A stretch of DNA of 37,108 bases, from assembly GCA_937858275.1 (NCBI GenBank), contig CALLZK010000019.1, positions 1-37,108 of the forward strand, read 5' to 3'. This document shows positions 23,330 through 31,153 of the stretch, piece after piece. Source of the stretch: an uncultured bacterium. GTDB taxonomy: Bacteria; Patescibacteriota; Minisyncoccia; Phycocordibacterales; JAACPR01. The position numbers and the translations under genes were made by a program. How positions within the stretch are numbered: position 1 is the first letter of the stretch; the number at the start of each line of letters is the position of its first letter. The notes beneath the pieces are model-generated. The model had not been told where the DNA came from and ran no database searches. It saw only the letters and a program-made list of their open reading frames with translations.

Positions 23330-25849
23330 TTATTTTTTTAGCCAACCATCTTTTAAATATTCATCTATTTTTTTAAATTTTATTTGTATTTCTTTGTCAC
23401 CTTTTACCATTGTTATTTTATCATTTCGACCAATTTTTTCTTGCGAATGAGAGATGTTTGTATTTACGACATTATTTTTATCGCCAGAATTCATTTGGGC
23501 TAATTTGACACTTTTTTTCAATCTTTCTTCGGCCTGAATAAATGCTCCAGCTCCAATATTTGGTAACATTTTTATAACCTGTTCATAAATTGCTTCTTTC
23601 AATTCACCAAATAATCTTAATCCTTCTTTTTTGTATTCAACTAAAGGATCTCTTTGACCATATGCTCTTAGATTAACACTTGATCTTGTATAATCCATGG
23701 TTTCCAAATGATCAATCCAAAATGTGTCTATACTTTGCAAAAGTAATCTGCGAATCACTTTATAAAATTCTTCGTCACCCAATTCTTGTTGTTTTTGTGC
23801 AACAATTTTTGAAATTTCTTCTCCACCCCTATTTTTTATTTCTTGAAGTTCATTATCTATTGTTTCTTTATCTAATGAAAGAATCTTTTTTCTTCTTGAA
23901 TAAATTGAATTTCTTTGAGAACTTAAAACACTATCAAATTCCAAAATATGTTTTCTTGCATCAAAATGAAATCCTTCTATTTTGGTTTGAGCATTTTCAA
24001 GTGATCTTGTGATAATTCTATTTTGAATTGGCTCGTCTTCTGGTAAACCAAGTTTTGCCATCATGCTTTTTAATGTTGGTGAGGCAAATACCCTCATCAA
24101 ATCATCATCAAGAGAAACAAAAAACTGAGTTGCTCCAGGATCGCCCTGACGACCAGATCTTCCTCTTAACTGATTGTCTATTCTTCTGGCCTCATGTCTT
24201 TCCGTTCCAATTACAAATAATCCGCCAACTGATCTTATTTCATCTGCCTTGCTTTTTTCATATGGTTCTCCACCAAGTTTTATATCAACTCCTCTACCGG
24301 CCATATTTGTAGCGATTGTAACTGCACCCTTTTTACCTGCCTGAGCTATTATTTCGGCTTCCCTTTCATGATTTTTTGCATTCAAAACTTGATGTGGAAT
24401 GCCGTTTCGTGTAAGTAATTCAGAAATTATTTCATTTTTTTCTATAGAAACAGTACCAACCAAAATCGGTTGTCCAGTTGAATGTATTTCTTTTATTTTT
24501 TTTACCAATGCCAAAAATTTTCCTTTTTCTGTTTGATAAATAAAATCATCATGATCAATTCTAGCGATTGGTTTGTTAGTTGGAATTGTAATTGTTTCTA
24601 ATTTGTAAACTTTAAAAAATTCTTCTGAGGAAGTTTTTGCTGTACCAGTCATTCCGGATAATTTTTTGTACATTCTAAAATAATTTTGATATGTAATGGA
24701 AGCAAAAGTTCTTGTTTCTTCGCCGGTCTTTAGTCCCTCTTTGGCTTCTATGGCCTGATGCAAACCCTCTGACCATCTTCGACTTGGTTGCATTCTGCCG
24801 GTAAATTCATCAACAATAATTACTTGTCCGTCTCTAACTACATAATGTTTGTCCAAATAAAATAATGCCTTTGCTCTAACAGCAGTTTCTAAATGATGAA
24901 CATATTTTACACCTTTTTCAGTATAAATATTTCCAACTCCCAAAAACTTTTCAGCTTTTTCAATTCCCTTGTCGGTCAAACTTATGGCTTTTAATTTTTC
25001 ATCAACTGTGTAATCCTCATTTGGTATCATTTTTTTTGAAATATCGGCAAATACTTCGTATAAATTTTCTGCCTCAGTTGAAGGTGCTGAAATTATAAGA
25101 GGAGTTCTAGCCTCATCTATTAAAATAGAGTCTATTTCATCAACAATTGCAAAATTAAATTCTCTTTGTCTTAATCTTGAAGTTTCATATTCGATATTAT
25201 CTCTTAGATAATCAAAACCAAATTCACTATTTGTTCCATAAGTTATATCAGCATCATAAGCTTCTTTTCTTGAAATTGGACGAAGATAATCGTAGACAAT
25301 ATGATATGAACCCTTTTCATCTCTCTCTTTATCTTTTTCGGTATCGGTGTGTGAAGGATCATATATATATGAATTATCTTGATTTATAACTGAAACAGAA
25401 AGACCAAGAGCATGATAAATTTGTCCCATCCAAGCCACATCTCTTCTTGCTAAGAAATCATTAACAGTTACAACATGAACACCCCGACCAGATAAAGCAT
25501 TTAGATATGCAGGCAAAGTTGCAACCAAAGTTTTTCCTTCACCAGTTCTCATCTCGGCAATATTTCCATCATGAATAACCATACCCCCAATCAATTGAAC
25601 ATCATAATGTCTTTCGCCAAGTGTTCTTGTGCTAACTTCTCTAACAACGGCAAAAACTTCTGGCAAAATTTCTTCTAGACTACTACCTTCTGCTAATTTT
25701 TTTTTAAAATAAAAAGTTTTTTCTTTTAATTGTTCGTCAGATAGTTTTGAAATATCTTCTGTAAAAGAATTTATTTCTAATAATTTATTTTGATATTTTT
25801 TTAAAAGTCGAGAATTTTCATCTCCAAAAAATTTACTGAAAAATGACAT
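23330..25849 (-). CDS. secA: Preprotein translocase ATPase SecA
   Basis: An 839-aa motor that pushes preproteins through SecYEG. Walker A is MRTGEGKTLVA (100-110), the DEAD-box equivalent is VDEIDSILIDEARTPL, and the second helicase half has TNMAGRGVDIKLGG and DNQLRGRSGRQGDPG. The helical scaffold and wing domain follow. Between GLSVSVINQDN and the conserved DITYGTNSEFGFDYLRDN there is an extra charged segment (about 160-195, rich in Asp/Lys/Glu), of a kind I associate with CPR SecA proteins. The C-terminal zinc finger that binds SecB is absent; the protein ends in a short basic strand. It is followed by gatB at 9 nt. The promoter -35 lies in the terminator stem of the gene upstream. Confidence 0.96.
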   Translation of the reverse strand: MSFFSKFFGDENSRLLKKYQNKLLEINSFTEDISKLSDEQLKEKTFYFKKKLAEGSSLEEILPEVFAVVREVSTRTLGERHYDVQLIGGMVIHDGNIAEMRTGEGKTLVATLPAYLNALSGRGVHVVTVNDFLARRDVAWMGQIYHALGLSVSVINQDNSYIYDPSHTDTEKDKERDEKGSYHIVYDYLRPISRKEAYDADITYGTNSEFGFDYLRDNIEYETSRLRQREFNFAIVDEIDSILIDEARTPLIISAPSTEAENLYEVFADISKKMIPNEDYTVDEKLKAISLTDKGIEKAEKFLGVGNIYTEKGVKYVHHLETAVRAKALFYLDKHYVVRDGQVIIVDEFTGRMQPSRRWSEGLHQAIEAKEGLKTGEETRTFASITYQNYFRMYKKLSGMTGTAKTSSEEFFKVYKLETITIPTNKPIARIDHDDFIYQTEKGKFLALVKKIKEIHSTGQPILVGTVSIEKNEIISELLTRNGIPHQVLNAKNHEREAEIIAQAGKKGAVTIATNMAGRGVDIKLGGEPYEKSKADEIRSVGGLFVIGTERHEARRIDNQLRGRSGRQGDPGATQFFVSLDDDLMRVFASPTLKSMMAKLGLPEDEPIQNRIITRSLENAQTKIEGFHFDARKHILEFDSVLSSQRNSIYSRRKKILSLDKETIDNELQEIKNRGGEEISKIVAQKQQELGDEEFYKVIRRLLLQSIDTFWIDHLETMDYTRSSVNLRAYGQRDPLVEYKKEGLRLFGELKEAIYEQVIKMLPNIGAGAFIQAEERLKKSVKLAQMNSGDKNNVVNTNISHSQEKIGRNDKITMVKGDKEIQIKFKKIDEYLKDGWLKK

Positions 25850-25856
25850 AAATTAC

Positions 25857-25885
25857 ATATTATCATAAAAAAACAAAGCTCTCAA
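25857..25885 (-). promoter_or_regulatory. secA promoter
   Basis: TTGAGA (25880-25885), 17-nt spacer, TAATAT (25857-25862), 7 nt to the secA ATG. The -35 hexamer is part of one arm of the terminator hairpin of the preceding gene. Confidence 0.5.
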
Positions 25886-25902
25886 TGTTCTTGAGAGCTT
25901 TG
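25867..25902 (-). terminator. Terminator after the Lys/Ala-rich gene
   Basis: A perfect 12-bp stem CAAAGCTCTCAA/TTGAGAGCTTTG (25874-25885 and 25891-25902) with a 5-nt loop is followed on the minus strand by seven T (25867-25873). Confidence 0.85.
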
Positions 25903-25928
25903 AATTCTTCTATTATAGAAAGTAAAAT

Positions 25929-26033
25929 TTATCTTTTTTTACTTGCTTTTTTCTTTGAAGATTTTTTTGCTGATTTTTTTGCAGCTTTTTTTGTTGCTTT
26001 CTTTACAACTTTTTTTGTTTTTTTTGCAGCCAT
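25929..26033 (-). CDS. Tiny Lys/Ala-rich basic protein (34 aa)
   Basis: The frame from ATG (26031-26033) to TAA encodes MAAKKTKKVVKKATKKAAKK followed by a similar Ser/Lys-rich end. More than half the residues are lysine and nearly all the rest are Ala, Thr, Ser or Val. This resembles the disordered tail of histone H1 and bacterial H1-like nucleoid proteins, so binding to DNA or RNA by charge is likely. It has a strong terminator of its own directly downstream, which supports a real transcript. Lysine codons are mostly AAA, so base composition alone could produce such a frame. The regular AAKK-type periodicity and the terminator argue against chance. The exact role is unknown. Confidence 0.65.
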   Translation of the reverse strand: MAAKKTKKVVKKATKKAAKKSAKKSSKKKASKKR

Positions 26034-26199
26034 TGTTTTTTTGTTAACTAATAATTAGGAAAATTGTTTCCCTACTTAATTATCGCAACAATATTTTTTT
26101 CTGAAAAGCATTTTTGCAAAAAAAATGTGGATAACTTTTTTTTAAAAATTTTTTGAAAAAATAAAAAATTATTTATTATAAATAAATTAAGTTTTTAAA

Positions 26200-26299
26200 A
26201 AACAAAACACCTTTTTTCGTTCTTATCCTCGTTTCCTTTTTTAGTCAAGTTACACTTGACTAAAAAAGACTGCGGAGGAACTCAAAAGATGTTTTGTTT
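26200..26299. repeat. 100-nt imperfect palindrome
   Basis: The outer arms at 26200-26215 and 26284-26299 pair at 15 of 16 positions. The inner arms TTTTTTAGTCAAGT (26237-26250) and ACTTGACTAAAAAA (26254-26267) pair perfectly over 14 bp around TAC. A middle TCCTC/GAGGA helix (26226-26230, 26275-26279) lies between. It could be a structured RNA, a bidirectional terminator or a small mobile-element remnant. No transposase or flanking target duplication is visible. Confidence 0.6.
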
Positions 26300-26378
26300 A
26301 GAAAAAATTATTTTTTATAATCTAAAATAAAAATAAAAGCATGTTCACAAATTATTGACATGAGCATCAAAATAAAAC

Positions 26379-26408
26379 TTGCCTAAAAAATATAAAAGTT
26401 GTTATAAT
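26379..26408 (+). promoter_or_regulatory. Promoter of the + strand small RNA
   Basis: TTGCCT (26379-26384), 18-nt spacer, perfect TATAAT (26403-26408). The predicted start is near 26415. No reading frame of useful length follows. Confidence 0.6.
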
Positions 26409-26414
26409 ATGAAG

Positions 26415-26545
26415 GTTGAAAAATTGTGTCTTGTGGTGGTCAGTGCATCGCACTCACAAATAGATATTCGTTGGAGCTAGCGCCCACTGACCGCCAAAGG
26501 ACATAATTTAAAATACCGCTTATTTAAGGCGGTATTTTTGTTTTT
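26415..26545 (+). ncRNA. Probable structured small RNA, about 130 nt
   Basis: It lies between a good promoter and a strong terminator, with no coding frame. Positions 26428-26445 pair with 26485-26502 at 17 of 18 positions (two of them G-U; the single mismatch is 26433/26497), closing a 39-nt loop that contains CACTCAC and AGATATTCGTT. A long closing stem with a large internal loop is reminiscent of 6S-type RNAs, but I cannot match it to 6S, SRP (no GGAAG/AGCA tetraloop pattern), tmRNA or RNase P RNA. Its identity is unknown. Confidence 0.6.
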
Positions 26546-26546
26546 T
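26511..26546 (+). terminator. Terminator of the + strand small RNA
   Basis: AAATACCGC (26511-26519) and GCGGTATTT (26529-26537) form a 9-bp stem, followed by TTGTTTTTT. Confidence 0.8.
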
Positions 26547-26555
26547 AGCATTTCC

Positions 26556-26584
26556 AAAAACACAAATCCCCGCCGAAGCGGGGA
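26556..26584 (-). terminator. Terminator with TTCG tetraloop
   Basis: Minus-strand TCCCCGC-TTCG-GCGGGGA (26567-26584), followed by TTTGTGTTTTT. This is a very stable hairpin. Confidence 0.75.
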
Positions 26585-26627
26585 CTTATGCAGATATTCG
26601 TTCGTGAAGACTAATGCCTACACTCAC
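26556..26627 (-). ncRNA. Probable small RNA, about 70 nt, convergent
   Basis: On the minus strand a promoter (26634-26662) is followed by about 45 nt of non-coding sequence beginning GTGAGTGTAGG, then a TTCG-tetraloop terminator. It contains GTGAGTG and AACGAATATCT, the exact complements of two elements in the loop of the facing + strand RNA. The product is unknown; a role as an antisense or partner RNA is only a suggestion. Confidence 0.45.
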
Positions 26628-26633
26628 CACAAT

Positions 26634-26662
26634 AATATAGCAGATATTTCAGAAAAAAGCAA
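26634..26662 (-). promoter_or_regulatory. Promoter of the minus strand small RNA
   Basis: TTGCTT (26657-26662), 17-nt spacer, TATATT (26634-26639). The predicted start is near 26627. Confidence 0.45.
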
Positions 26663-26714
26663 GTCTTTTAAAAAGATGGGGTGTGGATATCTTTAATGGC
26701 ATTATTGAACATCA

Positions 26715-28991
26715 TTATTGAACTTTCAAGGTTCCCGAAATGACATCTTTTTTCAAAATTTCAATTTGATTTTTTAAATTTGGAAATTGTTCTGAAACCA
26801 AATCCAAAACTTTTAAAGAATTTTCTATATCACCTATTCGATAATAAAAAGCGGCTAAAGAAACTTTTGTTTGGGCACTGGTTGGATTTTTTTCTACTAA
26901 AATTTCTAAAAACTTTTTAACTCTATGAGATTTGTTTTCTTCAAATGCTTCTTCCAAAATCAAATCAAATATTTTTTTATCATATTCAAAAGATGCTTTT
27001 GCATATTCTAACCAAATATCATCATGACTTTTATCTAGCAAATATGTTTCTTTTGCAAATTCATATGCTTTATCTTTTTGGCCAGATAATTGATAAACCG
27101 AAATTAACGGTAGTCTGGTGGCTTGTTTGTTTGGGGAAACTTCCAAAAGTTCGTTGAAATATTTTTCAGACATTACATAATCACCGAACCTTGCAAAAAA
27201 CATAGCGACTAAATATTTATATTTTGCATCATAAGGAAAATCTTGTGCTTGTTGTATCATTTCATCAATAGCAGTTTGCAAAAAACGATCTTTTATTTCT
27301 TGCGAGTTCTCATCATCTATCAACAAAACATTTTCTGAAATTTGAAACATCTTTTGTCTTATTTCGGAATTTCCAAATGTATTTCTATCAATAGCTTTTT
27401 GGAATAAAGACAGGTTTGTGGCAATTCCTTGAGGATAAAAATACTCATACAAACCAGTTTCTTTTGATTGTTTTATAAGTTTTGTAGCATTGACGGTGTC
27501 TTTACTTGAAAGATAACTTGGAATATTTATATAGTAAATAAAAATTGGGATTGATAAAATAGCCAAAACAGCAAAAGATTTTTTGGAAATTTCTGATAAA
27601 TCTTTTTGCATAAAATTTATTTGAGTAGCAGATATCGAATGTGCATAAGCCAAAATCATAAAGAAAATAAAATAACTAACAATTGTGTCGAAGACAAACA
27701 GATTGTGAATAAAATAGGCAGACAGAAAACCAAACAAAACTGATTTTTCTAATAATTTTAGATTATTTTTTCTTGACCAAATGGTGTAGATAAATGAATC
27801 CAAAATTAATAAAAACAAAATTAATCCAACAAAACCACCGGCAATTAACCAATCAAAAATTATATTGTGGGCACGATCAAAAAAGGTTTCATTACCATGA
27901 AGTGCTGGTAGATAATATTTATCGAAAACCAAATTATAGTTGCTCTGTCCCCAACCCAAAATTGGTCTTTCAGAAAATCCCTGCCAAGCAATTTGCCAAT
28001 TCAAAATACGAGCATTAGCAGTACCCTCTGATAGATTAATGCTTGTTAGTCTACCAAAAGCAACATTGTTTTTTATAAAATCTGAATCTTTATAATAAAA
28101 AATTGCAGAAATAAAAATTATCAAAACGACTATAATTAAAGAAAAAATCCATTTTATATTTTGACGAATTTTTATAAAAATATTAGCAAGGAAATTTGTA
28201 CTTGATTCTGTTTTTGTGTTTGTAATATTTTGCTCAATTTGTTTTTTGGAAAAAATATCTCCAAAAATGCCGATAACAGCAAAAACGAAAAGTCCAACAA
28301 ACCAACCAATCATTGCACCCCTTGTACCAGTTTGAAATAAAATTATGGTTTGCAAAATGAAGGCGATTTTATAAAAAGCAATTAAATAAATTGAGATTTT
28401 TTTTGAAAAATCAGAATTTGCAAATTGTCTGATCATCATAAATAGAGAAATAAAAGAAAGCATTAGCATATATCCACCAAGATAGGTAGAGTTTCCAAGT
28501 CTTGTGTCTATTCTATATCCAAAACCATTTTCAAGCATTTGAGAAAAAGCTGATATGATAATCAAAAAGCTGGACAATATTAGACCATTAAAAAACCAGT
28601 TCCAGTGTTTTTGGGTCTTTAAAGTATGGCTAGCCACCAAAAACAAAGCGAGAAGATGAATGATGGTTATGTAACCTTCCATTCTTTCATAATTACTCCA
28701 AAAACTAGCAGTCCAATTTGGGCCTAAAATATTTGAGATCAAAATACTAACACAAAATGCTAATAGAGAGTAAAGTATAAAACTTTTTTTTGGTCTATAT
28801 TCCCTATCATAAATTGCCAAAATAACCCACAAAAAGAAAATGGTGGTTACTATTATCCTGAAAAAATAAGCTTTGCCGGTAATGTATGGAAATAATAAAG
28901 AATTAGAAACGATGAAGGGTGTAAATAATAATGCACCGATTCCAATATAAATTAAATATTTTAAAATATTTTTAAAATCTTCTGTTGTCAT
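26715..28991 (-). CDS. Wzy-like O-antigen polymerase/ligase with C-terminal TPR repeats
   Basis: A 758-aa membrane protein. About ten to twelve membrane segments lie in residues 12-485. The Wzy_C/WaaL-type loops are present: RLGNSTYLGGYM, TGTRGAMIGW (221-230), Arg329 in NARILNWQIAW, RPILGWGQSNYNLVFDKYY (342-360) and FDRAHNIIFDWLIAGG (371-386), whose Arg/His residues are the usual catalytic-site candidates. A soluble C-terminal region (about 500-758) consists of TPR-like helical pairs (YKYLVAMFFARFGDYVMSEKYFNELLEVSP, RIGDIENSLKVLDL). It should polymerise or transfer lipid-linked glycans outside the membrane. It is divergent from the Wzx-like flippase. Polymerase and ligase cannot be separated by sequence here. 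A TATAGT lies 9 nt before the ATG. Confidence 0.85.
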   Translation of the reverse strand: MTTEDFKNILKYLIYIGIGALLFTPFIVSNSLLFPYITGKAYFFRIIVTTIFFLWVILAIYDREYRPKKSFILYSLLAFCVSILISNILGPNWTASFWSNYERMEGYITIIHLLALFLVASHTLKTQKHWNWFFNGLILSSFLIIISAFSQMLENGFGYRIDTRLGNSTYLGGYMLMLSFISLFMMIRQFANSDFSKKISIYLIAFYKIAFILQTIILFQTGTRGAMIGWFVGLFVFAVIGIFGDIFSKKQIEQNITNTKTESSTNFLANIFIKIRQNIKWIFSLIIVVLIIFISAIFYYKDSDFIKNNVAFGRLTSINLSEGTANARILNWQIAWQGFSERPILGWGQSNYNLVFDKYYLPALHGNETFFDRAHNIIFDWLIAGGFVGLILFLLILDSFIYTIWSRKNNLKLLEKSVLFGFLSAYFIHNLFVFDTIVSYFIFFMILAYAHSISATQINFMQKDLSEISKKSFAVLAILSIPIFIYYINIPSYLSSKDTVNATKLIKQSKETGLYEYFYPQGIATNLSLFQKAIDRNTFGNSEIRQKMFQISENVLLIDDENSQEIKDRFLQTAIDEMIQQAQDFPYDAKYKYLVAMFFARFGDYVMSEKYFNELLEVSPNKQATRLPLISVYQLSGQKDKAYEFAKETYLLDKSHDDIWLEYAKASFEYDKKIFDLILEEAFEENKSHRVKKFLEILVEKNPTSAQTKVSLAAFYYRIGDIENSLKVLDLVSEQFPNLKNQIEILKKDVISGTLKVQ

Positions 28992-29000
28992 AATAGAAAG

Positions 29001-29006
29001 ACTATA
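29001..29006 (-). promoter_or_regulatory. -10 box of the Wzy-like gene
   Basis: Minus-strand TATAGT, 9 nt before the ATG at 28991. No clear -35 is seen. Confidence 0.4.
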
Positions 29007-29085
29007 TCAGAAAAAAATGATGTCGGCTAATGTCTTTTGAAGTTTTGTTTTGGTGAAAAATAAGATATGCTTAATAATATTATTT

Positions 29086-30339
29086 ATGAGTTTTGATATA
29101 AATTACATAAAAGAAAAATGGCGACATGCCGGTTTTCAAAAATATCTAAGAAATACGGGCTGGATGTTTTTTGGAAGAATGTTCTCATTGGCGGTGTCTT
29201 TTTTTGTGGGAGCATATATTGCTAGATATTTGGGACCGGCAAATTATGGCTTGATGAATTATGCGATTAGTTTTGTTGGATTATTTGGATTTTTGGCATC
29301 TTTTGGTATTGACGGGATTGTAAATAGAGAAATTGTAAAAGATCACAATAAAAAAGATGATTTGATTGGAACGGGTTTTTTTATAAAACTTTTTGGAGCA
29401 TTTTTGACAATTTTGTTAATTGCAATAGTTTCATTTCTGACAATATCTGATAATTTTACCTTGATTTTGATTTTGCTTTTTTCATTAACTTTTATTCCGC
29501 AAGCATTTAATGTTATAGAAATATATTTTCAATCTCAAGTTTTGGCAAAAAATATAGTTAGATCTCAAATAATTGCAACAATAGTTGCAGTTTGTTTAAA
29601 AATATTAGTCATCATTTTGAACAAAGGAATTTTTTGGTTGATTTTTATATTTTTTGTAGAAGCTTGTGTATTGGCAACTTTGTTTATATTGGCTTTTTTG
29701 AAAAACGGTCATCATTTCAAAAATTGGAAATTCAAAAAAGAAATTGCTATTTCTATTTTGAAAGATTCTTGGCCGCTAATGTTTTCAGCGATGGCAATTG
29801 GTATATATATGAAAATTGATCAAGTTATGATAAAACACATGCTGGGAGACGAACAGGTCGGCTTGTATGCTGTAGCAGTAAAATTGACGGAGGTGTGGTA
29901 TTTTGTGCCAGGAATAATATGTGCCTCACTATTCCCCGCGATTGTTAATTCAAAAAAAATAAGTAATGAATTTTTTGAAGCAAGGATGAAAAAACTGTAT
30001 AGACTGATGTTTGGTATTGCTATTTCAATCGCCATCCCCATGACAATTTTTGCCGAACAAATAATTAGTGTTTTGTTTGGAGAAAGTTATGGGGGTGCGG
30101 TGCCTGTGTTGAGGATTTATGTGTGGGTGTTGATTCTATTATTTTATATACATACTAATATATATTATTTAATAAGCATAAATAAAGGCAGCATTTTAAT
30201 AAGAACCACTTTTATTGGTGGAATATCTAATGTTATATTTAATACAATATTTATACCCAAAATATGGTTAAGTGGTGCCGCCGTATCAATAATACTGTCA
30301 CTTATAATAATGTCGCTATTTATAAAAAACCATAAATAA
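29086..30339 (+). CDS. Wzx-like polysaccharide flippase
   Basis: A 417-aa MOP/MATE-superfamily membrane protein with about 12 hydrophobic segments. It begins with a short amphipathic stretch and NTGWMFFGRMFSLAVSFFVGAYIARYLGPANYGLMNYAISFVGLF, the usual first-helix pattern of oligosaccharide flippases (GxxNYG). A second half follows with MFSAMAIGIYMKIDQVMIKHMLGDEQVGLYAVAVKLTEVWYF. It should translocate lipid-linked oligosaccharide units that the downstream glycosyltransferases build. The ATG at 29086 was chosen; an in-frame TTG at 29050 would add 12 residues and overlaps the likely promoter (TTGGTG at 29050-29055). It opens the + strand glycan operon. Confidence 0.88.
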   Translation: MSFDINYIKEKWRHAGFQKYLRNTGWMFFGRMFSLAVSFFVGAYIARYLGPANYGLMNYAISFVGLFGFLASFGIDGIVNREIVKDHNKKDDLIGTGFFIKLFGAFLTILLIAIVSFLTISDNFTLILILLFSLTFIPQAFNVIEIYFQSQVLAKNIVRSQIIATIVAVCLKILVIILNKGIFWLIFIFFVEACVLATLFILAFLKNGHHFKNWKFKKEIAISILKDSWPLMFSAMAIGIYMKIDQVMIKHMLGDEQVGLYAVAVKLTEVWYFVPGIICASLFPAIVNSKKISNEFFEARMKKLYRLMFGIAISIAIPMTIFAEQIISVLFGESYGGAVPVLRIYVWVLILLFYIHTNIYYLISINKGSILIRTTFIGGISNVIFNTIFIPKIWLSGAAVSIILSLIIMSLFIKNHK

Positions 30340-30353
30340 TGTAAAATTACGCC

Positions 30354-31130
30354 GTGAAAAAAGAATTTAAAAAAATATTAGGATTTCCCTTATTCATATA
30401 TAAATTAATTACTGGAAAATATTTCTTATTGCCGAAATCGCAAATAACATATGCGCATGATTTATTGTACACTTATCACAATGCTGATTTTATCAAAGAC
30501 CCATTGTTTATAGAATCATATCAATTAGGAAAATCAACTGATAATGGAATGTTGTTAAAAAATTATGAAATATTCTGGAGAATACATACATTGTGTTGGG
30601 CCGCCAAACATGCCTCAAAATTAGATGGTGATTTTGTAGATTGCGGAGTTCATACGGGAATTTTTGCAAGGGCTGTGATAAATTATATTGACTTCAATAA
30701 AACAAATAAAAAATACTATTTACTAGACACTTTCGAAGGTTTAGATGAGAGATTTAGTAGCAAAAAAGAAATGGAAAGAAATAAAAGTATGTCTTATGAA
30801 GATAGAAAAAATTTATTTGAGGACGTTAAAAAAACCTTTGAAAAATTTAATGTAGAAATTATAAAAGGTGCCATTCCAGAAACTCTAGAATTGGTAAAAT
30901 CACAAAAGATATGTTACCTATCTGTGGACATGAATTGCGTTCAACCAGAGTTAGCCGCATTAAATTTCTTTTGGGATAAAATGGTCAGTGGTGGTATAAT
31001 TATAATTGACGACTATGGATATGCCAATTCGCATAATGAGCAAAAGAGTGGGCATGATGAATTTGCAAGATCAAAAGGGATTGAAATACTTTCTCTGCCA
31101 ACTTGTCAGGGTTTAATAATTAAACCGTGA
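30354..31130 (+). CDS. TylF/MycF-family O-methyltransferase
   Basis: A 258-aa SAM-dependent, probably Mg2+-dependent sugar O-methyltransferase. The signatures are VDCGVHTGIFARAV (SAM site), YYLLDTFEGLDERF, the metal-binding CYLSVDMNCVQPELAALNFFWDKMVSGGIIIIDDYGY, and a C-terminal GHDEFARSKGIEILSLPTCQGLIIKP. TylF-family enzymes methylate deoxysugar hydroxyls in macrolides and, in many bacteria, surface glycans. The start is GTG, 14 nt after the flippase stop. The protein ends with TGA, confirming the standard code. Its place inside a glycan operon suggests methylation of a surface sugar. The acceptor is unknown. Confidence 0.82.
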   Translation: MKKEFKKILGFPLFIYKLITGKYFLLPKSQITYAHDLLYTYHNADFIKDPLFIESYQLGKSTDNGMLLKNYEIFWRIHTLCWAAKHASKLDGDFVDCGVHTGIFARAVINYIDFNKTNKKYYLLDTFEGLDERFSSKKEMERNKSMSYEDRKNLFEDVKKTFEKFNVEIIKGAIPETLELVKSQKICYLSVDMNCVQPELAALNFFWDKMVSGGIIIIDDYGYANSHNEQKSGHDEFARSKGIEILSLPTCQGLIIKP

Positions 31131-31153
31131 TCAAATAAATCATTTTTTATTCA

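Larger units (their letters stand above)
26034..26714. other. Gene-free stretch with structured elements
   Basis: This 681-bp gap between the Lys/Ala-rich gene and the polymerase gene holds no convincing protein gene. From the left: a very AT-rich stretch (26034-26199) in which I see nothing definite; a 100-nt imperfect palindrome (26200-26299); a 13-codon frame behind a GGAGG (26274-26330); a + strand small-RNA unit (26379-26546); a minus strand small-RNA unit (26556-26662); and a short tail with ATTATTGAAC repeated at 26701 and 26714. Confidence 0.6.

Noticed and set aside
26415-26545. Assigning the + strand small RNA as SRP, tmRNA, RNase P or 6S RNA
   Set aside because: The SRP tetraloop region, the tmRNA T-arm/CCA end and RNase P core motifs are not seen, and 130 nt is too short for tmRNA or RNase P. 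A 6S-like shape alone is not enough.
26671-26696. AAAGAT/ATCTTT hairpin as terminator of the Wzy-like gene
   Set aside because: Only six A/T-rich pairs with an 11-nt loop and no good T-run, so it is too weak to call.
26701-26723. ATTATTGAAC repeated twice near the end of the Wzy-like gene
   Set aside because: A 10-bp AT-rich direct repeat overlapping a stop codon is plausible by chance and has no further copies nearby.
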